Source: Weeksellaceae bacterium (GTDB taxonomy: Bacteria; Bacteroidota; Bacteroidia; Flavobacteriales; Weeksellaceae). Taken from it: a DNA stretch of 14,321 nt. Below, piece after piece: positions 8,573 through 14,321 of the stretch. The stretch spans positions 1-14,321 of the forward strand of contig JAQVDG010000019.1 of assembly GCA_028698395.1 (NCBI GenBank). The letters are read 5' to 3'. Within the stretch, counting starts at the first letter, position 1. Every line of letters begins with the position of its first letter. Position numbers and translations under genes: made by a program. The notes under the pieces are model-generated. The model was not told the DNA's origin, searched no databases, and saw only the letters and a program-made list of their open reading frames with translations.

Positions 8573-8621
8573 TGATTTTAAAATTTAATTGATTATTTAA
8601 AGTAGCAAATTTCAATAAAAT

Positions 8622-8634
8622 ACTACTTTGTAGT
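8622..8634. repeat. short inverted repeat upstream of the HMA gene
   Basis: ACTAC, spacer TTT, GTAGT is a perfect 5-3-5 inverted repeat 50 to 62 bases upstream of the HMA start at 8572. It may be an operator, but short palindromes also arise by chance in AT-rich DNA. No exact TAnnTTTG box was found beside it. Confidence 0.3.
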
Positions 8635-8689
8635 GTTGTGTAATTTTAGAATTGATTTGTGAAGTTTACGGTTTATCATCAAAATACAA

Positions 8690-8740
8690 ATTAAAAAAAT
8701 AGTTCCCTGACACCTATATTTTGTATCAGGGAACTATTTT
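8690..8740 (-). terminator. strong hairpin terminator of the lipoprotein gene
   Basis: Bases 8696-8710 (AAAATAGTTCCCTGA) and 8726-8740 form a perfect 15-pair stem around a 15-base loop. Read on the minus strand, the stem is followed by a T-rich run (TTTTTTTAA), so it ends transcription coming from the lipoprotein gene, whose stop is 33 bases before it. The rest of the 201-base gap (8573-8773) holds only the short repeat and A/T-rich DNA. Confidence 0.75.
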
Positions 8741-8773
8741 ACCTATTTAAAGGTATATTTTATGAGTAAAATA

Positions 8774-9739
8774 TTAATTAAAAGTACCCAAAAGGTTGTT
8801 TAATTCTGTTAAATCTCCCGGAAAAACTTCTAAAACATATTCAGCATCTTCTGTAACGGCAATACTTTGTGAAGCGAACAACAAGTCTCCTTCAGACAGA
8901 GCAATGGCAATAATTTTTCCGGTAGCATTAATAGGAACACTTCCGGCAAAAGTTTTTAAAGAACCTGCTTCAACACTTGACAAAGCCTGAACAATGGTGA
9001 AATCTTCTAAAGTAAAGAAAACTTGAGCATTAGTTAAATCACCAAAATTCTGAATATTAACTCTAAATTGAGTAGCTTCAGACGGAGCTAAATTAAATGG
9101 AGCTGCTACGTGATTCCATCCTTTTTTAATTTCATCAATAGTAAATGCGCCATTGACTCCTTCATTCGGGTCAAAATCGGTGTTAGATGTACCAAGTAAC
9201 CAGGATAAAACATTTCCGGAAGGTGTAGTCTGTGTTGTATTGACAAAGTGTTCAGTTGAATCTTCATATCCACCTGCATCTGTTTTATAAGGTAAAACGG
9301 CACTTACTCCTGTAAATTTTATAGCTGCTCCGTTAGCATCTTTTCCAACAATCCAGAAGAATCCACCCGAAACCAAAGGAACATCAGCTGTGAAAGTTTG
9401 TGCATTATGACGAATCATATCACCTCTTTTATAAACCTCTACTACTTGGAAAGAATACGGAGGGATGGGTACTCCACCATCTTCCAACGTACAGGAATTT
9501 TCAGGAAAAATAAATTGAGTTCCTTTTGGAGCCGTCAAAGTGTTGAGAACACTTGGGTCGGTCAGCACCAATTGAACGGTATCATAAACTACCAAGGAAT
9601 CATGGACTTCTTGCAGGTTTTCAAAATCTTTTTCGATAATGAAACCACCAAACAATTCTTCATCGTTTGTACATTGATAAAAACCTGTAACGATTAAGCA
9701 TAAAAGCCCGATTTTAGCGAATAAACCTACTCTTTTCAT
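8774..9739 (-). CDS. putative lipoprotein of unknown function
   Basis: I do not recognise a family in this 321-residue protein. The N-terminus is a lipoprotein-like signal: basic MKR, a hydrophobic stretch at residues 5-20, then Cys23 in GFYQCTNDEE. Gln at -1 departs from the usual Gly/Ala/Ser, so lipidation is likely but not certain. The acidic NDEE directly after Cys resembles the surface-export signal of Bacteroidetes lipoproteins, suggesting the outer face of the outer membrane. The remainder is beta-rich, with many Thr, Val, Phe and Gly and few Lys, and contains no catalytic motif I can name. It lies 59 bases downstream of tag on the same strand and is followed by a strong terminator. 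Minus-strand TACTTTTA about 34 bases before the ATG may be a weak promoter. Start at 9739 is supported by the signal sequence. Confidence 0.8.
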   Translation of the reverse strand: MKRVGLFAKIGLLCLIVTGFYQCTNDEELFGGFIIEKDFENLQEVHDSLVVYDTVQLVLTDPSVLNTLTAPKGTQFIFPENSCTLEDGGVPIPPYSFQVVEVYKRGDMIRHNAQTFTADVPLVSGGFFWIVGKDANGAAIKFTGVSAVLPYKTDAGGYEDSTEHFVNTTQTTPSGNVLSWLLGTSNTDFDPNEGVNGAFTIDEIKKGWNHVAAPFNLAPSEATQFRVNIQNFGDLTNAQVFFTLEDFTIVQALSSVEAGSLKTFAGSVPINATGKIIAIALSEGDLLFASQSIAVTEDAEYVLEVFPGDLTELNNLLGTFN

Positions 9740-9798
9740 ATAAATTTGAATTTTAGAATCTTAATTTGTCGATAAAAGTATGAAATCTTACGAATATA

Positions 9799-10362
9799 TT
9801 ACGTTTTTTGATGCAGAAAACATTCTTTGGTATGATCATTTAGAATTCCAACGGCTTGTAAAAAGGAATAAATGATGGTACTTCCCACAAATTTGAATCC
9901 TCTTTTCTTTAAATCTTTGCTGATTTTATCCGATAAATCCGAAGTGGCAGGAATTTCTTTTGTGTTTTCCCAATTTCCTATTATGCTTTTTCCTTCGGTA
10001 AATCCCCAGATATAGTTTGCAAATGAGCCAAATTCATCCTGAATTTTCATAAAAGCAATTGAATTACTTATGCTTGCTTTTATTTTTAACTGATTTCGAA
10101 TGATTCCTTCATCTTTTAATAACGATTGAATTTTGACTTCATTGTACAAAGCGATTTTTTTATAATCAAAATCGCTAAATGCTTTTCGGAAGTTTTCTCT
10201 TTTTTTCAAAATGATAATCCAACTTAATCCGGCTTGAAATCCTTCTAAAATAAGGAATTCAAATAGCTTTTGGTCATCTTTTACCGGAACGCCCCACTCT
10301 TTATCATGATAATGAATGTAAATTTCATCATTTCCTACCCAAGTACAGCGTTTTTTTTTCAT
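9799..10362 (-). CDS. tag: DNA-3-methyladenine glycosylase I
   Basis: This base-excision repair enzyme removes N3-methyladenine from alkylated DNA. The 187-residue sequence follows E. coli Tag closely from end to end: RCTWVGNDEIYIHYHDKEWG at the N-terminus, FEFLILEGFQAGLSW with the key Glu40 (Glu38 in E. coli), LKKRENFRKAF, and KKRGFKFVGSTIIYSFLQA. The four zinc ligands are all present at the expected spacing: Cys6, His19, His177 and Cys181. The start at 10362 gives the conserved N-terminus. The gene begins only 20 bases after the stop of the outer-membrane barrel gene on the same strand and may be transcribed from it, although minus-strand TAAATTTA just before the ATG is a near match to a -7 box. 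Confidence 0.95.
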   Translation of the reverse strand: MKKKRCTWVGNDEIYIHYHDKEWGVPVKDDQKLFEFLILEGFQAGLSWIIILKKRENFRKAFSDFDYKKIALYNEVKIQSLLKDEGIIRNQLKIKASISNSIAFMKIQDEFGSFANYIWGFTEGKSIIGNWENTKEIPATSDLSDKISKDLKKRGFKFVGSTIIYSFLQAVGILNDHTKECFLHQKT

Positions 10363-10382
10363 GGGATAAATTTAATGGATTT

Positions 10383-13166
10383 TTAATCCAAAATCATAAC
10401 TCTTCTTCCTCCTTTTTTTCTTCCACCAAATTGGTCTAATTTAAATCCTAAAGAAAACATGACGTAACGTTTTAACACATCATTTTGACTGTCAGAAATT
10501 GTATTTTCAGAAATATATCTTTGAGAACCGGTATTTTGACCTAAAATATCGTACACTTTTACTTTAAAAGTTAATTTATCTTGCCAGAAATTATAAGCTA
10601 AACTGGTGTTCCACAAGAAAAAATCTTTTTTGAATCCATCGGAAATATTGGAATTGTAGGTATAACTGAAATCATTGCCAAAAACGAAATTTTTCGGCCA
10701 ATAATTGGTGGTTTCTATTTTAAAAGTATGTTCAACATTATCACTTTGATTGATTCGATAATTGGTGTAATCTGAAAGTTGATAGGCCAAAGAGTAGCTT
10801 GGATTAATAATCAGTATTTTGCTCCATTCCCAATTAAAATTAACTCTTGTGCGAAGGTAATAACTTCTGGATTCGTATTTTATTCCATCGATAAAACCTT
10901 GTCTAAAACTGTGATTTCCGCTTAAACCTCCACCTAATCGGAATTTATGATTTTCTTTGGTAAAAGATTTATTCAGATTGATTCCGGTCCAAATCATATA
11001 ATTTCCGTTCACATTTTCATAAGTTGCCGTTGTTTTAAAATTATTATCCACAATCCGATAATCTACTACTGCACCGTTTTCGTAGCTGGCTCCGGCATAA
11101 ATATTATAGCCACTTCTTGTTTGATAATTAAAATTATTCATGCCCAAATAAACGGAATGACCTTTTACTGTTTTTAAATCAGGATTTCCGGTTCGGATAA
11201 ATAAAGGATTGGATAAATCTTCAATAGGTAGTAATTGCTGTGCCGAAGCAAACTCAACTTTGTAGGAATAATTAATGTAAAATGAACCTCTTTCACTGAA
11301 TTTGTAGCTTGTGTAAAAGGAAACCGAAGGAGCAACTTCATTTCGATTCAGTCGATAATCGGTGTCCAAATAAAATCCTTTGTTGATTTGGTTTAAAAAT
11401 TGAGCTCCGGCGGCTAATCGGAAATAGATTTTTTTCTTTTGTAAATTCATCATCAAATGAGGATTTATTTTGTAAAAATCTGAATTAATTTCAGATGAAA
11501 ACAAATCATTTTCCCATGTATAATCTTGAGTCATTAAGTCGTAATCCCAAGTGTTTTTGATATTTTTTAAATTTTTTATAGAATAATCTGCACCAATCCC
11601 AATTTTCAAAGAATCTGATAATTTAAATTGATACGAAGCATCAACCGTAAAATTATCTTCATAGGTTTTGTATCTTGTGAACTGATTTCTCAAATCATCT
11701 TCCTCATCCGATTGATAAAAATAAGTATTTGAAATGTCGGTTTTATTGGAAATATAACGTTTGTTGGAGTTAGAAAAATTAAAACTCAGTTGTGTTTTAT
11801 TTTTGAAAGATTTAAAATAACTGATGTCGTTTGAAAATTCATGCGAACTGGTTTCTGTCAATGAATTTCCATTACTTTCATTGAGTAAATCATCGTTTTC
11901 ATTTACTGTAAATTTGTCAAAAATCGAAGAAGTTTTAGATTGATTGTAACGGTATTTTGGTTCAATCCAAACGCTGCTTGTTGAGTCGATTTTCACTTCA
12001 AAACTAAAACTCAGGTTATGACTATCGTTTTGTGATTCTGTTTGTGAACGTGATTCAGTGATGAAAGTTTTATTAGGAAGAAGATTCTCGATTCGGCTGA
12101 AATTATTGTTTTTTGTATCAGTTTTTGTGAAAAAATAACTTCCACTAAAATCCAAATCTTTTCCAAATGAATCTGAATAATTCAACCCACCTAAGTAGGA
12201 TTGAGTAATTCCGTTTCCACCTCCAAATCGAATTCCATTTATGCCGAAACCTCCACTATTGTTACTCCACATTGAACTGTTTCGGCCTCCTCCCATATTG
12301 TCAAAAATTTCATTCATCGAAAAACCAACCGAATTGATGTTGTTGGAAGAACCCAAAACACTTATTCTCGATTTTCCTTTAAAATAATTCAGCATTAAAC
12401 TGGATTCATATCGATCTTCTGTTCCATAACCCGCCATAGCTTTGAGCATAATCCCTTTGTTTTTTTCCTCGTCTATGGTCAAATTAATAGTAGCATTATT
12501 TGAACTTGCTTTTTCTTTGGCTAATTCTTCTTTTTTGGTTTTAGTATCGGTTACCTGTACTTTATTGATGATTTCAGCCGGCAGATTTTGTAAAGCGATT
12601 TTCCCGTCTTTATCAAAAAAAGGCTTTCCGTTGACCAAAATTTGATTTACTTCTTTTCCGTTTACAGTAATTTTTCCATCTTCATCAATGTCCACACCCG
12701 GCAGTTGTTTCAATAAAGTTTCCACATTCGCGTCCGGACGTACTTTAAACGAAGAAGCATTGAATTCCAATGTGTCATTTTTAATTCGGATTGGCGCAGC
12801 TGTAATGGTAATCCCCTCCAAACTAATCAAAGGTTTCAGTTGAATTTTTCCTAAATCAATCGATTCAGTTAAATCAGGAAATTCTTGCTGAAATTCACCC
12901 GCTAATTCATCCGAAATACTAAAAATAACCGGCTCATTAATTTTTTTAAGGTCTAATTTAAACTTTCCTTCCGAATTCGTCAGTGAATATTCCACAACTG
13001 ATGAATCTTTTTTGAGCGTCAAATAAACTGTAGCAGCTTCCACCGGCATTTTTACAATGTCATCTACAGCAATTCCGGTAATTTGAATAGTATTTTGAGA
13101 GTAAGAAAATTGAAATAAAAATAGGCTTAGAATAGTGAAAATGAACGTTCTTGGATGAAATATCAT
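10383..13166 (-). CDS. TonB-dependent-receptor-like outer-membrane beta-barrel protein
   Basis: The 927-residue protein has a signal peptide (MIFHPRTFIFTILSLFLFQ, probable cleavage after SYS23). A carboxypeptidase-regulatory-like beta-sandwich follows at about 27-115 (TGIAVDD...EGKFKLDL). A plug-like segment occupies about 116-235 (LKQLPGVDIDEDGKITVNGK, then VNGKPFFDKDGK and INKVQV). The rest is a long barrel with alternating aromatic strands, in the style of the outer-membrane beta-barrel family 3 (OMP_b-brl_3) proteins of Bacteroidetes. I see no clear TonB box, so active TonB-driven uptake is uncertain and the substrate unknown. A Gly/Asn/Ser-rich stretch around residues 289-325 and a basic glycine tail (GGRKKGGRR) after the last strand are notable. 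The gene lies between ung and tag, all minus strand, with tag 20 bases downstream. No susC/susD-type partner is present. An exact -7 box was not found in its 78-base upstream gap. Confidence 0.87.
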   Translation of the reverse strand: MIFHPRTFIFTILSLFLFQFSYSQNTIQITGIAVDDIVKMPVEAATVYLTLKKDSSVVEYSLTNSEGKFKLDLKKINEPVIFSISDELAGEFQQEFPDLTESIDLGKIQLKPLISLEGITITAAPIRIKNDTLEFNASSFKVRPDANVETLLKQLPGVDIDEDGKITVNGKEVNQILVNGKPFFDKDGKIALQNLPAEIINKVQVTDTKTKKEELAKEKASSNNATINLTIDEEKNKGIMLKAMAGYGTEDRYESSLMLNYFKGKSRISVLGSSNNINSVGFSMNEIFDNMGGGRNSSMWSNNSGGFGINGIRFGGGNGITQSYLGGLNYSDSFGKDLDFSGSYFFTKTDTKNNNFSRIENLLPNKTFITESRSQTESQNDSHNLSFSFEVKIDSTSSVWIEPKYRYNQSKTSSIFDKFTVNENDDLLNESNGNSLTETSSHEFSNDISYFKSFKNKTQLSFNFSNSNKRYISNKTDISNTYFYQSDEEDDLRNQFTRYKTYEDNFTVDASYQFKLSDSLKIGIGADYSIKNLKNIKNTWDYDLMTQDYTWENDLFSSEINSDFYKINPHLMMNLQKKKIYFRLAAGAQFLNQINKGFYLDTDYRLNRNEVAPSVSFYTSYKFSERGSFYINYSYKVEFASAQQLLPIEDLSNPLFIRTGNPDLKTVKGHSVYLGMNNFNYQTRSGYNIYAGASYENGAVVDYRIVDNNFKTTATYENVNGNYMIWTGINLNKSFTKENHKFRLGGGLSGNHSFRQGFIDGIKYESRSYYLRTRVNFNWEWSKILIINPSYSLAYQLSDYTNYRINQSDNVEHTFKIETTNYWPKNFVFGNDFSYTYNSNISDGFKKDFFLWNTSLAYNFWQDKLTFKVKVYDILGQNTGSQRYISENTISDSQNDVLKRYVMFSLGFKLDQFGGRKKGGRRVMILD

Positions 13167-13216
13167 AATAAAATATTAAAATAAATAAGGTGTTAATTAA
13201 AATTTAATGGGATTTT

Positions 13217-13237
13217 CATAGCAATTAAAGTGCCATG
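13217..13237 (-). repeat. imperfect inverted repeat between ung and the barrel gene
   Basis: CATAGCA (13217-13223) and TGCCATG (13231-13237) pair over seven positions with one mismatch that is a G-U pair in the minus-strand RNA, around a seven-base spacer. It lies just after the ung stop and about 50 bases before the barrel gene's ATG. It could be a weak ung terminator or an upstream regulatory site. No uninterrupted T-run follows. Confidence 0.25.
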
Positions 13238-13244
13238 ATTCGTA

Positions 13245-13934
13245 TTAAAATAGAGTATTGGAAGATGAAACTATCCAATTAATTTCTGGTTTTCCAACAG
13301 ATTTTAGAAATTGATTGGTCTTGGAAAAAACCTTACTTCCAAAAAACCCTCGATAAGCCGACAAAGGTGATGGATGAGCCGTTTGAATAATGAAATGTCG
13401 AGAAGAATCAATGAATTCTACTTTTTTATGAGCTGGATTTCCCCATAAAATAAAAACTAAATTTTCGTTTTTATTGGCTAATTTTTGAATAACAGTATCG
13501 GTGAAAATTTCCCAACCTTTTTTTTGGTGTGAAGCGGGTTTTCCACTCTGAACACTTAGTGTTGCGTTTAATAAAAAAACACCTTGTTTTGCCCAATTTT
13601 CCAAATTCCCACTAAATGGAATCGGAAGATGCAAATCGGAATGTAATTCTTTAAAAATATTTTTTAAACTGGGTGGAATCGGAACTCCATCCGAAACCGA
13701 AAAAGAAAGTCCATTGGCTTGTCCGGCACCGTGATACGGATCTTGTCCTAAAATCACAACTTTTACTTCTTCAAAAGGAGTGAAATGAAAGGCATTGAAT
13801 AGTTGATGTTTAGGTGGATAAACTGTATGGTTTTCATATTCTGAATTTAAAAATTCCATTAGATTTTTGAAGTAATTTTTCTCAAATTCATCTTCCAAGA
13901 CTTTTTTCCAGGAGTTTTCTATTTTCAGATTCAT
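13245..13934 (-). CDS. ung: uracil-DNA glycosylase, family 1
   Basis: This enzyme removes uracil from DNA after cytosine deamination or dUMP incorporation, starting base-excision repair. Its 229 residues equal the E. coli Ung length and the key residues align without gaps: GQDPYHG with catalytic Asp65, FSV for uracil stacking, LLNATL with Asn123 for uracil recognition, and HPSPLSAYRGFFG with His187 and the DNA-intercalating Leu191. LSFSVSDGVPIPPSLKNIFKEL is also typical. The start at 13934 is supported by a perfect minus-strand TAnnTTTG box 20 bases upstream. The gene diverges from mutS2 over only 44 bases. Downstream on the same strand is the barrel gene, 78 bases away. Nothing is truncated or unusual in the protein itself. 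Confidence 0.97.
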   Translation of the reverse strand: MNLKIENSWKKVLEDEFEKNYFKNLMEFLNSEYENHTVYPPKHQLFNAFHFTPFEEVKVVILGQDPYHGAGQANGLSFSVSDGVPIPPSLKNIFKELHSDLHLPIPFSGNLENWAKQGVFLLNATLSVQSGKPASHQKKGWEIFTDTVIQKLANKNENLVFILWGNPAHKKVEFIDSSRHFIIQTAHPSPLSAYRGFFGSKVFSKTNQFLKSVGKPEINWIVSSSNTLF

Positions 13935-13954
13935 TAATTTTCAATTCGGATTCC

Positions 13955-13962
13955 CAAATATA
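13955..13962 (-). promoter_or_regulatory. -7 box for ung
   Basis: On the minus strand the bases are TATATTTG, an exact TAnnTTTG, ending 20 bases before the ung ATG. It is three bases from the opposing mutS2 box. Confidence 0.6.
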
Positions 13963-13965
13963 GAT

Positions 13966-13973
13966 TATTTTTG
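13966..13973 (+). promoter_or_regulatory. -7 box for mutS2
   Basis: TATTTTTG matches TAnnTTTG exactly and ends only five bases before the mutS2 ATG at 13979. A transcript from this box would begin at or very near the A of the start codon. Confidence 0.55.
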
Positions 13974-13978
13974 CACCA

Positions 13979-14242
13979 ATGCAGGTATCTCAACAAACAT
14001 TAAACGATTTAGAATTTCCGAAAATACTTCAACTTATTTCCGATTTTTCTTTTACAGAACGAACTGCAAAGGTTTTGTCAGAGCTGAAACCTTATGAGGA
14101 TAAAGAGAAATTAATTCAAGATTTGCAAAGTACAAACGAGTATTTAGCAAGTTTTGAATCTGAGAATCGAATTCCTTTTTCGGAATTTTATTATATGAAA
14201 GATTATGTAAACGCGACGTCGTCGGTCCCAGCGCCTCCGTGA
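13979..14242 (+). CDS. mutS2: endonuclease MutS2, N-terminal fragment ending in foreign sequence
   Basis: The first ~77 residues (QQTLNDLEFPKILQLISDFS, ELKPYEDKEKLIQDL, TNEYLASFESENRIPFSEFY) match the conserved N-terminus of MutS2, a large MutS-like ATPase with a C-terminal Smr nuclease domain. MutS2 suppresses homologous recombination or rescues collided ribosomes, depending on species. Full-length proteins are about 700-800 residues, so only a tenth is here. From about 14212 the sequence becomes GC-rich and the frame continues through unrelated codons to a stop at 14242. The last ~10 residues (ATSSVPAPP) are therefore not MutS2. The break is best read as a chimeric sequence end rather than a real pseudogene. 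The start is well supported by homology, since no other ATG gives the family N-terminus. It is divergent from ung. Confidence 0.8.
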   Translation: MQVSQQTLNDLEFPKILQLISDFSFTERTAKVLSELKPYEDKEKLIQDLQSTNEYLASFESENRIPFSEFYYMKDYVNATSSVPAPP

Positions 14243-14321
14243 GCGGGTCGGCGTAGGGGCCGTGCAGGAAGGGTCCGCGCAGCCCGGCGGCGACGGCTTT
14301 CTCCGGCAGATCCTGCTTGCC
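14212..14321. other. GC-rich foreign tail (probable chimeric end)
   Basis: By my count 82 of the 111 bases from 14211 are G or C (about 74%), against roughly a third in the rest of the window. The change occurs within a few bases inside the mutS2 coding frame. The segment looks like DNA from an unrelated high-GC bacterium joined at the contig edge. Confidence 0.85.
14212..14321 (-). CDS. possible coding fragment within the GC-rich tail
   Basis: On the minus strand the frame starting at 14321 stays open for all 37 codons and has G or C at 32 of 37 third positions, the pattern of real coding DNA in a high-GC genome. The peptide contains LPEKAVAAGLRGPFLHGPY and ADPLTEALG, which I cannot assign to a family. 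The plus strand is also open in one frame, as is common in GC-rich DNA, but with weaker third-position bias. Both gene ends lie outside the fragment. Confidence 0.3.

Noticed and set aside
8696..8740. The 15-pair hairpin as a mobile-element end or attachment site
   Set aside because: Its position just after a stop codon and the T-run on the minus strand fit an ordinary terminator. No second copy is seen in the window.
14211..14321. GC-rich tail as a genomic island or horizontally acquired gene inserted into mutS2
   Set aside because: No insertion end, target duplication or mobility gene is visible, and it occurs exactly at the window edge. A sequence chimera explains it with fewer assumptions, though reads are needed to decide.
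1..14321. CRISPR array, tRNA, rRNA, insertion sequence, toxin-antitoxin or phage-defence system
   Set aside because: I looked for repeated spacers, cloverleaf patterns, transposase motifs and paired small genes, and found none. Nearly all the space is filled by recognisable single genes.

Overview
The window is about 14.3 kb of AT-rich DNA (roughly one third GC by eye) from a member of the Bacteroidetes, most likely class Flavobacteriia. Four signs point there. Start codons lack Shine-Dalgarno sequences. Repeated TAnnTTTG elements, the Bacteroidetes -7 promoter box, lie 5 to 36 bases before start codons. There is a Bacteroidetes-type TonB-receptor-like outer-membrane barrel with a carboxypeptidase-regulatory-like N-terminus. 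The Lat, SucA/SucB and FabI proteins are of the kind found in flavobacteria. Genus cannot be fixed from this window.

Layout. At the left edge is a hemerythrin-like gene on the minus strand, cut by the window start. It diverges from an unrecognised two-helix membrane protein (602-1342, plus). Next come L-lysine 6-transaminase (lat), a clear intrinsic terminator, and the two-gene operon sucA-sucB (E1 and E2 of 2-oxoglutarate dehydrogenase), closed by a second terminator. An STM3941-family membrane protein and enoyl-ACP reductase (fabI) follow on the plus strand. From about 8.35 to 13.9 kb all genes are on the minus strand. In order of transcription these are uracil-DNA glycosylase (ung), the large outer-membrane barrel protein, 3-methyladenine DNA glycosylase I (tag), a lipoprotein of unknown function, and a small heavy-metal-associated (HMA) domain protein that converges on fabI. 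At the right edge mutS2 starts on the plus strand, divergent from ung across only 44 bases.

How the genes work together. Most are housekeeping. SucA/SucB carry out the 2-oxoglutarate step of the TCA cycle, and Lat uses 2-oxoglutarate as amino acceptor for lysine, so those neighbours share a metabolite. Ung, Tag and MutS2 are nucleic-acid repair or quality-control genes within 4 kb of one another. I found no mobile element, CRISPR array, tRNA, rRNA or defence system, and no convincing new multi-gene system.

The most striking anomaly is the last ~110 bases. The sequence switches abruptly inside mutS2 from AT-rich flavobacterial coding DNA to about 74% GC DNA that reads as a high-GC coding frame on the other strand. 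This is best explained as a chimeric contig end. Other points worth a look are a long inverted repeat abutting the lat promoter, and back-to-back ung/mutS2 promoters that may give a leaderless mutS2 mRNA.
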